Shown: piece after piece, positions 12,128-24,500 of the stretch
Layout: each line of letters starts with the position of its first letter
Position numbering within the stretch: the first letter of the stretch is position 1
Source of the DNA: Fomitopsis serialis
Taxonomy: Eukaryota; Basidiomycota; Agaricomycetes; Polyporales; Fomitopsidaceae
Reading direction: 5' to 3'
Assembly: GCF_022376445.1 (NCBI RefSeq)
Contig: NW_025955026.1
Coordinates: 1 to 64,000, forward strand
DNA: 64,000 nucleotides
Notes under the pieces: generated by a model
What the model was told of the DNA's origin: nothing
The model's input: only the letters and a program-made list of their open reading frames with translations
Database searches by the model: none
Program-made: the position numbers and the translations under genes

Positions 12128-13143
12128 ATGTCCCCTCCAACACTCGCAGTCGTCGCCGCAGGCGCAATGGGCGCCGCGGTCGCGCGAAGGCTCACGACCG
12201 CAGGCTGCACGGTGCTCACCAACCTCGAAGGGCGCTCGCAGGCCACCCGCGAACGCGCGGCCTCAGCAGGCATGCTCGACGTCCCCATGCCAGAACTCGC
12301 CGCGCGTTCGCAGTGGGTCCTCAGCATCCTCCCGCCGAGCGACGCGCTCGCGTTCGCGGCGCGCTACAAGGACGTCGCACCCGCGCAGTCGAAGTTTCGA
12401 CTGGCCTTCGCGGACTGCAACGCGGTGAGCCCGGAGACGGTGAAGAAGATCGCGGCACTGTTTGATGGGAGTGGGATTGGCTTTGTCGACGCTGGGATCA
12501 TCGGCGGGCCGCCGAAGGAGGGGTACGACCCTGTGTTCTATGCGTCGGCCGCCCCGGAGGATAGCACCCTGCTTGACGAGTTTGCTGGATTATCCCAGTA
12601 TGGTCTGAAGGTCTCCCCGCTGAGAGGTGAGGGAGCTGGTGTGGGTGATGCGAGCGCGCTGAAGATGTCCTACGCGGTAAGAGGTCATCACCGTTATCAT
12701 ATACGTGCAACGCCCATCATACGTGCCAGGGCATCTCCAAGGGCATCATAGGCCTCACCACAACCATGATTCTCGGTGTGTAGAAGCAGCCTCGCACCCC
12801 CGTTCCTCATGCTGAACGACGGTTAGCTGCACATGCGTCGTCGCCCGCGACCGCCCAAGCGCTGGTCCACGAGCTGCACTCGTCACAGCCACAAGTCCTG
12901 CAGCGGATCACGACCAGTGTTCCCGCGATGCTCCCAAAAGCGTACCGCTGGGTCGGCGAGATGGAGGAGATCTCCTCCTTCGTCGGTGACGGCGAAGGTC
13001 AGATTCACCAAGGCCTCGCGCGACTGTACGAGCGAGTCGAGCGCTCGTTGAAAGAGGAGAAGGAGGGCGGGCCAGCGGAAGATGTCAAAGTCCTGAGGAG
13101 CTTCGTGGACGATGCGAAAGCGGTCATTGGTGGACAGAAGTGA
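12128..13143 (+). CDS. 6-phosphogluconate dehydrogenase-like NADP-binding protein with DUF1932-type C-terminus
   Basis: Predicted NAD(P)-dependent dehydrogenase of the beta-hydroxyacid dehydrogenase group, 303 aa, cytosolic. Exons 12128-12676, 12730-12775 and 12827-13143 join in phase. The N-terminal Rossmann fold shows LAVVAAGAMGAAVARRL at residues 6-22; the first Gly of GxGxxG is Ala. It is followed by ILPPSDALAFA and GIGFVDAGIIGGPPKEG, the substrate-loop region of this family. The C-terminal part (HASSPATAQALVHEL, VPAMLPKAYRWVGEMEEI) matches the helical DUF1932 type. The start chosen is the first ATG before the Rossmann strand. It lies about 750 bp upstream of reductase copy 2 on the same strand. 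Substrate is unknown; the canonical pentose-phosphate enzyme is longer and different, so that role is unlikely. Confidence 0.88.
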
Positions 13144-13665
13144 TGCGCGACTATTCCTACCTCTTTCATCGTCGTAGTCGTTCTGTTGATGTTGTGAGTC
13201 TACAGCGCGAGAGTTCAGCCATCATGCGCTTTCAGTCATTATGCATGTCCTCGCCGTCCCAGAGGAAAGGATGGTTTGTGATACTATGATGGAACATTGC
13301 AGGGCTATGTCTGTGGGTTAGACACTAGAAGATCTTGTCAGACACTGGACGTGCCATCGAATCTCGGTCGGATATCGCAGTCGATCCATTCGAGGCACAA
13401 GGGCCGTTTCGTCTCATGACCGTGATTGTGCCCCATCTGACCATGCGATGCTGACGTTCACAGGATGACAACCGATCGACACGCGCTTTCGCCGTCTCGA
13501 TTGCGTACTACACTCGGCGTACACTCGGCGAGGCCCCGTATTACCCAGCCAATGTCAAGCTTCAAAGCTTCAAGCTTTCAACTTCAAGAGCTTCAAGCTC
13601 GAGCCGTGCAGACACGTCTGCCCCGCTCGCGACTCCGTGCGGTACGATCGGTCAGTATATGGAGC

Positions 13666-13697
13666 TGACATCGGGCGGACACTCCCCGCTCCGTTGA
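13666..13697 (+). promoter_or_regulatory. Conserved upstream element of reductase copies 2 and 3
   Basis: About 32 bp (tgacatcgggcggac, then actccccgc and ccgttga) are shared almost exactly with 26,285-26,316, each about 180-230 bp before the start codon. Both copies are followed by the same TATA context (ggagtatataact at about 13,811 and 26,377). Conservation partly reflects recent duplication, so function is only inferred. The CGGGCGGAC core recurs at 2,126. Confidence 0.4.
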
Positions 13698-13894
13698 TGG
13701 CAATGCATAACTATGTTCATGTAGTCTTCGTAGCAGACCATAAAAGCCGACAAGCGTCTATATGTTCATGAATCATATCCCGGTTGATGATTATTAACAT
13801 GCCATGGCTCGGAGTATATAACTCTTGCATCGCAGAATCCACAAGTTCTCCATCAAATCACAAGGTTCCATAACAAACACTTCTCCTCGACGCC

Positions 13895-15184
13895 ATGTCC
13901 GAACACCGAGCACTCTATCTTCCCGAGAAACAAGCTCCCTTCGTCGTCAGGTCTGTACCTACGTACAAGCCTGGCCCGGGAGAGCTCCTGATCAAGGTCG
14001 AGGCCGCGGGGCTGGCGCCGGCTGACTGGGCAATCCAAGCTTTGGGGATCCTCGTCGAGAAGTATCCAGCGATTATCGGCTTCGATGCTGCGGGTACCGT
14101 CGAGGAGGTCGGCGAGGGCGTCACGGAGTTCAAGAAAGGCGATAGAGTGTACGTACTACGACGTGCTTTCCCTTACACTACATGTAGACTAACAATCCCG
14201 TGGATCAATCGATCAACCCGCAGGTTCCAGCAATGCGCGTTCGGAGATGATCGGTGCGCTGGCTTCCAGCAGTACGCCCTGACGTCCGAGGACACGACTG
14301 CAAAGGTACCGGATAGTGCATCATCTACAAGGAGTGACTGACTGACCTGTTCTTAGATCCCCGACGACATCACCTTTGACCAAGCCGCCACGATCCCTCT
14401 CGCCCTGGCGACCTCCGCCGTGGCGCTATACCATGATGGAGTGAACGTAATCGGCGGTACGTGCGGCCTGACGCCTGCCTGGGAAGAAGGCGGCCGCGGC
14501 AAGTACCAAGGGCAGCCTACGGTCGTCTTCAGCGGCGCCAGCACCGTCGGACAATTGAGTAAGACAACCCTTAGGCCGTGCATATCACAAGCACAGCTGA
14601 CCGCCGCTGCGTAGCCATCCAGCTGCTCAAGCTCTCCGGCTTCAGCCCTATAATAGCCACAGCCTCCCTCAGCAACGCCTCGTTCCTCAAGTCACTCGGC
14701 GCCACACACGTCCTCGACCGCAGGCTCTCCCCCGCCGCGCTCCAAGCGGAGATCCGGAAGATAACCCCGGAGCCGTTCAAGACCATCTTCGACGCCGCCG
14801 GCGCGGAAGAGACGCAGAACCTCGGCTACGACCTCCTCGCGCCGGGCGGGGTCCTTGCGTCGGTGCAGCACGACCTGGTGGCTCCGGAGAAGAAGGTGCC
14901 CGAGAAGACGAACTTCTTCATGTTCGGCGACGTGCATATCCCGCAGAACCGCAAGCTCGGCGCGAGCCTGTACTTGAAGCTGACGGAGCTACTCGCGGAG
15001 GGCGCGCTGAAGGTATGTGCTCGGTTTGTCCAGGCCGGCGACTCGGCGCTGACGAGGTGGTGTCTAGCCGGTGCCCGTTGAGGTCGTTCCCGGCGGCTTG
15101 GAGGGAATACCTGCAGGGGTGGAGAAGGTCGGAAAGGGCGTAAGTTGCGTAAAGCTCGTGGCTCATCCGCAAGAGAACGTATAG
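13895..15184 (+). CDS. Medium-chain reductase (trans-enoyl reductase-like family), copy 2
   Basis: Predicted 350-aa NAD(P)H-dependent MDR oxidoreductase. Exons 13895-14148, 14224-14305, 14357-14558, 14615-15012 and 15068-15184 keep phase throughout and have the same lengths as in copies 1 and 3. Features: [11 protein letters not shown] and [10 protein letters not shown] in the GroES-like half, [19 protein letters not shown] at the domain junction, FSGASTVGQ as the nucleotide-binding turn near residue 175, [18 protein letters not shown], and the ending [16 protein letters not shown]-like box lies at about 13,815. It is much closer to copy 3 (26.5 kb) than to copy 1, including several hundred bp of promoter, so these two come from a late duplication. 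The reaction is inferred from family only. Confidence 0.9.
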
Positions 15185-15680
15185 AGAGTGTATAGATATG
15201 TTGTACAGAACCCACGATTATGAGAAGTCCAGCTACCTGTATGAAGAATGTAAATTCACTGTGGCGTATCCCTGTGGCGTCTTGTTATAGGTGGTCGGCT
15301 ATGGTCGATGTACGTCGGATGCAACGTGAGCGGCCTGATTCAGGAGGCACCAGCGTGTTCTCTTGTCCTTTCGGACACTGACGGTGACGGTACCGGGCGC
15401 TCGACTCAACCACTAAGTGCTACGGGTCGTGGTCCGTAGAAGTCTCGCGAATGCAATTCGCACAAACATCTCCTCAGATCTGACATACCTTTGTAGGCGA
15501 CCACTTGTGGTTTCATCGCAGCAGCCACGGTTTGGGGAATTGGAATGGGGAGAATATATTCGCAAGCGCAGTCACGTTCAATGTCGTAAATGTTACAAAG
15601 CCTACTAAGCTCAAGTCATATCTAGAAAAATAGAGCCTCTGGACTGGGTTTCCTTCTGTGTGTGGCGCACTTACACCGGA
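15185..15680. other. Spacer downstream of reductase copy 2
   Basis: No coding signal recognised on either strand. Confidence 0.3.
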
Positions 15681-16250
15681 TGCGCGCTCACAGCTGTGCT
15701 GAAGTGCGTTGTTCAGCCGTCGGACGATGCACGGTAAGACCAAAGCACTCACTTTGCGCTAACCGGAGTACACTCCTTGTCCTTGTAAATGCCCTTCTGT
15801 TCGTCGCCAAATTGAAGCTTGAGCTTCCGCTGCAGAAATATGACAGGCTGGCGTCAATTCGCGGAGCGGTATTGTCGGCAAAGTACACACCCCGGTCCTA
15901 CTTTCGATAGGCGTGACGAGCACACCCACACCAGTGGTCCCGTCGGACAGAGTGACTCTGTACTTGCCCTGCAGAGTGACATTGCCCTATGAGCCGCGCA
16001 CAGATGATGTGACAAGTATCCTACCGCGATATTGGCGGTCGGTATGGCCCCGCTACCATCGCCGCCTAGGGGCTGCTGATAGCGGTTGGCGTTTCCGGAG
16101 TTGAACTGAAGGCAGCCCTCAGTCAGTAGCGCATACAGGTAAGAAGAGAGTAAAGATCGTACCATTGGTCGAGCTGATGGTACTGCTTGTGAGACAAGAG
16201 ACACGGAGGAGAAACGATGTTGCATACGTGCGCTTTATACCTGTCTGCGG
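15680..16250 (-). pseudogene. Orphan gene family R, copy 2
   Basis: On the minus strand the exon PLGGDGSGAIPTANIAV is followed by a 57-nt GT...AG gap and the exon GKYRVTLSDGTTGVGVLV...IES. These match copies at 5.5 and 19.0 kb. Upstream exons are degraded and the 3' part (about 15,690-15,840) could not be joined into a frame. Function unknown. It lies downstream of the kinase-like gene at 16.8-18.1 kb on the same strand. Confidence 0.4.
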
Positions 16251-16761
16251 TATCGCGAGAAGGTTCGAGTCCAGAGCCCCACGACTGCGAGTCAGAGCAT
16301 ACCGGACTCAATACACTGCCAGGCTTCATACGGTGAGTGTTATTTGCGCCCCAGAAGCTTGAGAAGCCCGACGCCACACTTAGGAGCAGGTGCTAGTATC
16401 TGAGGTCGACGACTTCTTTTGAGTAGAGGACACAGCTTCTGGGCGGTGGTTCCACATACCATACGAAAACTAGTACAACTTAGGCACCCTCCGTCAGAAT
16501 CCCAGTGGATGGCTGACGGAAAACATACCTATCGCCCAACAACCACGGTAACAGTGTCATCTGCGATGATGGACAAGCAAACTACCACAAGAGACGTCCT
16601 TCGTGATGTGATGCAATCATGCAACAAACCTGCTTCGGGGCCGAACATCAAACATGTGCCATTGGTGCAGCACCCACGACTCCTAGTTGATATGACCAAA
16701 GTACAATACAAACCAATGGAGATGTGCAAACTACGACGAATTCGACCATACGCCCGTAGAA

Positions 16762-18140
16762 TCACAGGTTCGGCAAGGGCTTTAACAAGCGGGGCTGAAT
16801 CAAAAGATCTATGGGCGGTATCCTGTGGGCAATCGCTGCCAGTTTGTCACGGGCCTCCGCCGCAGTCGGTCGCAGAGATACATCCAGTGAAAACATCTCC
16901 GCAAGGATTCCGTCGATATCGGAGACGGTGGTCTGATCCATGTTTGTCATCGTGCAAGCACGGAACACAAGCACCGAGTAACGCACCTTGAGGTCCGAGA
17001 AGCTTTCGGCAAGTTGCCATATGTCGGCTTTGAAGGGGTCGTATGGTTCTCCAGAAGTCATTTCGGGCGGGGCTGGACGTTGGTAATCCTCGACCGGGGA
17101 CCCAGTCAACAAGCGGTCCCCAGAAGAGATTTCCGTAGGGAACTCGTGGGCCATCTCAAAGTCGGTCAGAAATGCGCGTGGACGGGAAAGGGGGACCTTC
17201 ATAGTCGATAGAGACTCCGGATGCCACTGAACGACGTAATTTGATTTGCATAAGTCCTTTGCGTTTGTCAGAATATGGAAAATGAAAGAAGTGATACCAT
17301 ACCCTATGTACTATGCCAAGGCTATGGACGAAAGCAATCGCCTATGAGCACATCTTAGTGATTTCGGCCGAAACAAGAGAATAATGGCACCCACTTCGAG
17401 TGCTTGTACAATCATATCGACTATGTCCCCGACAGCGTTCTTCGGCCAACCGCCATAGCATTCATCCATACTGTGACCAATGTATGGCGATATCACAAAT
17501 ATTATGTCTTCAAGCCGTGCTTCACCCCAGAGAGGGACAACATGATTCTCCGTCAATAGACAGGTTGCGCCACGCGCGAGCTTGCGTAAGATGCCTAGGT
17601 GTTTTTCGCCTTCGTCCCCGATAACTGCGACTCGAATGACCACATTGAGTCCACCCAAAGTCGAGCCACCCCGAGTAAGCTCATTCTGTGAATCATTATT
17701 GAGTGCCAATTGGGCTCTTTGTGACGCGACTTACATGACAGTAGAGTTTTTGGATGTTGCTAGACCATGCCTCGCCGCGCGTCGGAGTAACATACGCAAA
17801 CCCATTGGAGCGAATTATCTGGTGTGGGCTAGCTCTTGAGCTGGCTCCGTTGTATGACCACAAAATTACGCCGGCATCATAGAGAGTAGGTCGGACAGCC
17901 TCCCATACAGGGATGCTATCTTCAAGCAGACGCCATGTCTCTAGGTCGCGGGGCAGCTTGATACTAAACTTAGTAATACGAGCTTAATAGACATTGCGTT
18001 CAACATACAGTGTCCCGAGTACTTCGAATACGGTGTCCTTTACGACTCCGAGACAGGAAGAGTTGTAGAGTCACAGCTGCCGTGGCGAGGCCAGCAAGCG
18101 CGACTGTGGCGGAGCAAATTCTACTGCAAGATGGTATCAT
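16762..18140 (-). CDS. Membrane-anchored kinase-like protein, copy 2
   Basis: Predicted 374-aa protein with a protein-kinase-like fold and an N-terminal hydrophobic segment (VALAGLATAAVTLQLFL, about residues 13-29), so probably membrane-anchored. Six exons in phase: 18140-18009, 17956-17735, 17685-17395, 17341-17303, 17256-16987 and 16932-16762. The kinase motifs are atypical. The VAIK lysine is Arg (NVVIRVAV). The catalytic loop split over exons 4/5 reads HRDLCKSN, keeping Asp and Asn, but the Lys is one residue late. The metal-binding motif is DFE rather than DFG, followed by PPEM and PYDPFKADIWQL. Exon 2 is three codons shorter than in the paralogues. DFE and YDPFK are, from memory, common in basidiomycete kinase families. 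Whether it transfers phosphate is open; it may be a pseudokinase. Confidence 0.85.
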
Positions 18141-18640
18141 GCTCCGGGTATGTAAGTGATGCGTTGGCAGTAAATAGTTTTGAGGGTGTCAGGGCTCGAG
18201 AGGTATGCCGACTCTGACAAGAGTCAAGACCAAGCACTCGCCCCGCGACAACCGGCTGAAACGCCCAGAAGCGGTGGTTTGGATCACGTGATCGTGTTCA
18301 TGAGAATCCCGAAAACGCCGCTTTCTAAGTTAATAGTAGACTACGAGAGGGGGCTCTTACTGGATTACCTTACGAGACAGCTTGGTGCAAATCGCGTGGA
18401 CTCAATTGAGTAAGAGGAGGACTTAGGGCAATGATCAGCTAGGAGCTCGAGGCGCGCTCGGTCGCCGACTCGTTCATGCAGCAGCTAGCACGCTCACCGT
18501 GGGGCCCTGCAGTACTAGTGGGGAACGCGTGATGTTCAACAATTATCGGACAGCGGGTGAGCGGGAAAAACACATTCGTGTGTGCATAACATCACAGGTA
18601 ATCGTGCATTCGTACATTCAATTGGTTACAGGACGCAGTG
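18141..18640. other. Spacer without supported gene
   Basis: No recognisable coding signal. Confidence 0.3.
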
Positions 18641-18649
18641 ACTCAGGCT

Positions 18650-19260
18650 TCACGCAATGAATACTGCACAGTAGCCTCCTGCTGTGCCTCTGCGACAGCG
18701 GTTGTCTACTTTCACGCAGGAGCTGCGCCCAAAGGAGTGCTGAAAAGCATCGCTCAGCCGTAACATCACGTATTGGAGTATAGATGACGACCTACCCGTT
18801 AGACACCATCTCGCATTGAGCTGTATGATATGCCTTCGTCTGTTCATTAGCGAACTGCAGTACGAGCTTCGGCTACACATAGGAGCATCAATGTTATCGC
18901 AGCTGTTCATGACACTGATATTTTTGGAAAACACGTACTCCGGTCGCGCTCTCAATGCTGTTGACAAGCACACCGACACTTGAGACCCCAAAGTTGTGCG
19001 CCCTGTACTTGCCCTGGTAAAAACATTCTCAGCACGTACAGGAGCCGCGGAAAGCATGCATCTTACAGCGACTGTGGCGGACAGCGGAGTTCCTCTAGTG
19101 TTACCTCCCAGAGGAGCTGTATAGTCACGATATTGGCTGTTGGCCGGCTGAAGGCAGCGATCGGTAAGTAGCGATTTACAGGAAGGAATGTTAGTGAAGA
19201 ACACACCATCTCAATAGCTACTGTGAACGCTAGTTGCGGTGATGGAGGAGAGAGGCTGAT
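18650..19260 (-). pseudogene. Orphan gene family R, copy 3
   Basis: The minus-strand exons PLGGNTRGTPLSATVAV and GKYRAHNFGVSSVGVLV...IESATG are separated by a GT...AG gap at the same place as in the other copies. The position equivalent to the copy-1 start codon is ATA here. Further exons (FANEQTKAYHTAQCEMV and a final segment rich in Cys) can be guessed but not joined securely. It lies downstream of the kinase-like gene at 19.7-21.1 kb, the same arrangement as copies 1 and 2. Confidence 0.4.
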
Positions 19261-19698
19261 GGGGAGAAAGTATCCTCAGCGCGCACCTTTATGTGGTCTC
19301 GCGAGGGCCTTGAGACTACAACCTGACGTGAGTCGACGTGTACATGGCAAACGCCACTGAGAGAAATCGTGCGAGATCCGATATCAAACGAGGAGCAGAA
19401 GAAGCAGACGGAGGCGATTTGGTGACTGCTCGCGCCCACCGTACTTGGGCGGTGATTCCACGCATCTTAACAAGGAGACCAGTACAAATCGAGCGTAGGT
19501 GAGTCACTACGCACCATCAAGAGGTTCCTAGCACGGTACCAGTGCTGCCCCGGCGCCACAGCTAGTCAAATGAAGACGACAGCAAATTTCTTGACTGACG
19601 CTCGATACGAGCACAATGGTTCGGACCGAGACAAGTTCCTTCTAAGTCAATTTATAGCGATAATATACAAGACTTCGCATAGATGAACACATACAAAA
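19261..19698. other. Spacer between orphan remnant and kinase-like copy 3
   Basis: No recognisable coding signal. Confidence 0.3.
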
Positions 19699-21121
19699 TC
19701 ACCGTTCGAAGGGAGCTCGTTTTAACAGTACGGGGGAGATCAGGAGAGAGACCGGGGAAATGTTATGAACCACCGCAGCTAGTTTATCACGAGCTTCCAC
19801 AGCAGACAGTCTCAGAGCGACGTTCGGTTCAAGCATCTGCTCAAGGACTGCATCGATGTCAGGGATCGTCGCCTAACAAATGTTATTCGATGCGCATAGT
19901 AGAGTATAGGGCACACGACATACCCTGAAATCCGCAAAACTCTCTGCAAGCTGCCACACATCAGCCTTGAATGGGTCGTACAACGCCCCACAAGCCATCT
20001 CTGGCGGTACGGGACGTCGGTAATCCTTGATAGGGAGACCGGATAACAGGCGTTGTTCCGAAGGGACGTCAGGGTGAAATTCGTAGGCCGTCTCGAAATC
20101 TGTGAGGAATACGCGCGGTCGGCTCAATGGCACCCGCATGGTCTTCAAGGATTCCGGATGCCATTGGACGACGTAGTTTGCTTTACACAGATCCTATGTC
20201 GTTGTGAGCCGGATGAACCCATGGACGAGACGAGCCGCATACTCTATGCACTATTCCGAGGTCGTGGACGAAAACAATCGCCTGGTACATAGGTTGAGTC
20301 TTACGCAGCAGTGACAATGTGTCATAATCTTGAACTCACCTCCAGTGCCTGTAGAATCATATCAATTATGTCCCCGACGGAGTTTTTTGCCCACTGTCCA
20401 TAACACTCAGCCATGGAATGGGCTACGAATGGCGAGACGGTGAAGACAATGTCCTCGAATTGAACCTCTTTCCAAAGCGGCACAACGTGATTGTCCATGA
20501 ACAGACTTTTCGTGCCACGCGCCAGCTTGCGCAAGATTTCTAGATGCCTCTTCCCTTCTTCTCCCATCGCTGCGACACGCACGACTGCATGTAGCCCATC
20601 CCCAGTTGTTCCACCACGCGTGAGCTCGTTCTGTCTCAAAACGCTCAGTCGAATGCGTATCAATGGCTCTTGAATCTTACGTGACAATAGAATTCTTGCA
20701 GGTTTCGCAGCCATGCCTCCCCACGCGTCGGCGTCAAATATGCAAATCCATTAGGACGTATGACGTGTTGTGGATCAGCTCTTGACGAGGAACCACCAGA
20801 CGACCATAGGTAGATGCCAGCATCATGGAAAGCGGGTCGTACGGCCTCCCAGACGCGCTGAGCTTCTTCGACACTGTCGATCAAGCGCCATGTGTTTAGG
20901 TCGCGAGGTAACTGGAATTCAAACATTCAAGGCTGAGCTATTTTCTCGAACACCCCAGTAAACGTGTTTCAAAAACGTACAGTGGCGCGCACACTGTCCG
21001 TACTCTGGACGCCACGCTTCGCGCCATTCCGGAATAGGATGACTCGCACAGTCGCAGCTGCTGTGGCGAGGCCCGCCAATGCAATCGCAGGGGTCCATAG
21101 TCTGTCATACGATAGCGACAT
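19699..21121 (-). CDS. Membrane-anchored kinase-like protein, copy 3
   Basis: Predicted 381 aa from six exons: 21121-20981, 20911-20681, 20630-20340, 20281-20243, 20193-19924 and 19872-19699; every junction is in phase. The N-terminal exon gives a hydrophobic stretch (PAIALAGLATAAATVRVILF, residues 11-30), then basic residues, as in a signal anchor. Exon 2 (LPRDLNTW..., WEAVRPAFHDAGIYLW) has no fold I recognise. The kinase-like part starts at NELTRGG, with HAVVRVAAMGEEG (Arg for the VAIK Lys), HRDLCKAN, LTDFETA, PPEM and DPFKADVWQL. Exon lengths 231, 291, 39 and 270 are the same as in the copies at 28.0 and 31.1 kb. The intact frame across five introns argues it is under selection. Confidence 0.86.
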
Positions 21122-21529
21122 GTTCAGGTGTATGCACGAGGCGTGCTAAGAGCTGTATGAAAGCCTTGGAGTTGACGGTATGATAAGTGGGCCGACAAGT
21201 CGAGCGACGAACGTGTTGAACAGAGTGGTTTAGAGCGCCTACGTATACCACTCGTGAGAGCGTGGCCTATCATGTGATCGCGTCAGACCGCGACGCACGT
21301 AGCGCAAAGCGCAGCGGGGCTGACTCAGTCTGAATCTGAGTCTTCGAGAACTCACGCATCGCACGCAGAAAGTACACATATGTTTCATCGGCATTCGCAA
21401 AAATAAACGTCCAGAAAGAGGTGATGAGAGATAAGTAACACAGTTCAGCGCCACGATGCTTCAACGGCCCCGAAGACTACTGTTGCCTTCACACGCGCAC
21501 ACGATGCACGGACGACAGTGATGCATCAC
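21122..21529. other. Spacer before duplicated block
   Basis: No recognisable coding signal. Confidence 0.3.
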
Positions 21530-24500
21530 TGATGAATAGCACTACGGCCCATTTTCACGCACCTTGGCAGGAGAAGGAATACCACTGTAACGGAGAATGT
21601 CGCAGCGTGTATCCCCGTCGATATATCTCGGCCTCAATTCAGGTACACATGCACTTATCATTTCCTGTAGAGCGGTCAGATTGCGAGCGAACGATCAAGT
21701 GGTCAAACCATGACTCAACTTGATATCAGAGAAGCTCTCAGTAAGCCACCACACGTTGACAGCCCGTGGTTGACCGCACGCATCCGAGTATCAAGATCGC
21801 CGCGCAGGATTGAGTGTTGCTCGACGGAAGAGTTAGCGCTGCATCAAGCTCTCTGGCTACACCACTTAGGCATGCACGGAGAGAGAACTTGAGGAGCGCC
21901 ACATGGTCGCTCGTGGTTCCGGAGAGCGCTGATGACACACTAGCAGTGTCCGATGTTCGTGTATGAGTTTCCGGGTGATTCGTGTCGTGGCGCCGACAGA
22001 ACTGAGGGCACAAGTACTCATGGTAAAGCATGAACATTTGTGGAATATCTACGTGTGATCGTCGACGAATTCTGTGCCGCTTGATCCTAGATTCTGTGCA
22101 TATTGACGGTGCTCAACAAGGACTGCATACTTGACATAAGCCACTGAATGTGTTGTACGCACCCGATGTTCGAGAGCGCGGACCTCGATGACAGCATCCA
22201 TCGATGATACGTTTCGGATATTGGTGGAGTGTGCACCGTGCCCAATATCGTCACACTGATTCGTACATGACGTCTAGTCCCGCGAAGCATACGGTAGTCA
22301 GCGCGGTCTGTTCGGGGCAGAATCCGCTGCGATATCATACTTGCCCTGTCCTTACAAGCAATAGACCCTATCCGCGCCGAAGAAAAGGTGCAACAAATCG
22401 TCACCGGTAGCCATCTGCATATTTCACGGACCCGCTTGTGTCCCGATCACTGTGACAGTATGCCGCGTGGAACATACCTCGACCACCTGGGCATACTTGG
22501 ACAGAGAAGTGGAATTGGAGCCGGTTCGTGTCAGTTCGCTCTTTCTGAGGACCCTGAGAGACATGACATCTTCCATAGAATCTGCTCCATGGGCCGGTGC
22601 CTGGCGGATACAGCCATGAAGCCAAATGTCTTCTACGACGCCACGGAAGACAGGAGCACCTATACAGCGTGTTCTCCGAGAATAACTGTGGACCGCTTTC
22701 GTCAGGCAAACTGCGCCGTAGTCCCGGACCAAGTCTGTGCATCATCATTAGGAGACTCACCGCTCGTTATGAGTCATGTCGCTGAGCTCTACGGCAATTC
22801 CCATATTGCCGACTAACGGCGTCAGGTGGCGCAACACAATCACTCAAAGTAAAATTCTTGATCTGTAAGATAGGGCTCACGCACAATCATCCAGCGTGAT
22901 GACGTGTGACAGCGCGTTACGGTCATGGATAACCTCCGTCACCGGGGCCTATCCAGACGCCTGACTGCCGGATTGAGATGGCTGGCGGGCGCTGCAGTCG
23001 CGAGCGAGGTTCAAGTTACAGTCAATGTTATACAGCTATGAAGTACTAGACTACGTACAGACAGTAACATACAAGATTAGCTCCAGTAGATAAGTACCCT
23101 CGTAATGACAAGCAGTGATCACTGGTCCACTGCGTCTCGGGATCCATCTGTGGGCCACGAGTTAAGGTCAGAACAGTCTGACAGAAGAGAGATCGCGAGG
23201 ACTCACATTCTCCTTGCCATGCTCTGCCTCTAGCACAACCTGCACCCTCTTCAAGCCACTCGTATGATTCCCTAGGTTTTTTAGGTTGCAGAGGCGACGC
23301 CTCGGCATGGTGGTCCAGGTCTCGGTGTGATGATGCACTTCTGGCTGTCTGTGGCCCAAATGCGTACATCGACGGGTACCAGCGCTCGACTTATTTGGAT
23401 TATTTCACACACTACCCAAGTCCCACAATGGCGAAGCGATGTACTACTCACACGAGAAAGTTAATGGAAATGTCAGTCAGCTCCGTGTCCACTTCTCCTC
23501 CGCACAGTCTTGTCGGAATAGTGATTTACTACAGAACTGTGCGGACCACTTGTCGGACAAAGGAAACAAAACATTCGTATTAATTCTACGGTGCCCGTCA
23601 CGCTGACATTACATAAGCCTGGATGGTTGTGTACGAGCCCTATCTTACATGTTGCGGCATACAATGCGACAGTAATTGAAGATGCAGGACTACCTGTCAG
23701 TGCAATCCAGTTATTATGGACGACCACCCTATGAAGAAGTTGTCGATTATCGGCGACAGTGCTCGAGGCGTATGACTGAGTGGTTGCGCACCTGTGTCGC
23801 CGACTTATTCGGTGACATACTACATAGGCCTTAGCCAAGCTGGGCGAATCGAACAGTCATCCTGAGTTCGAGTTCCCGAGCGTGACGCCACGCCGAGTCC
23901 GGCAATTTTGAGGACGACAAGACTGGTAGTCCGATTGCGACCTGTGTGCTTATTGGGCGCATAAAAAGGAGTAAAATATCCGGAGTTGCACTCATCTACT
24001 TGTGCAACTTACCGTAGTACCTGCGGGTATTGGCCGGCAGAAGGAAACATCAATACGATGCCAACGCGCGTGTTAACATGTGCCACGCTCACCTCTTCCT
24101 CTATCGGCTGCGTGACCATATATATACTCATCGGCGAGGAGATCAGTATTCGTATGCGTGGAATTGGACGACATACGGGTTGAGAGTCACACACGCCTGG
24201 ATGACTACACGCTTCGAAGTTCGAAGGCACTGGTTGGGCACTGGACTGACTGGCCAGCTCATCGCGAGACGCGGTCACGTGGTGCGCGCGGTGAGGCGGC
24301 GCTTATGGCTTCAGTGTTCGACTTCTCCCAGTCCGAATCCACCTTTTACGACCTCGAACCAGCGACTCACCTCTCCTTCACGCATACATCTGTCGACGGG
24401 AAGTATTAGCCTCTGACCTCTGAATCCCCTACGCGTATAGAGGTAAGGTCTCCTGTATCGCCACTGCGACAGCCACATTCACGGTCACACAACTTAGCAG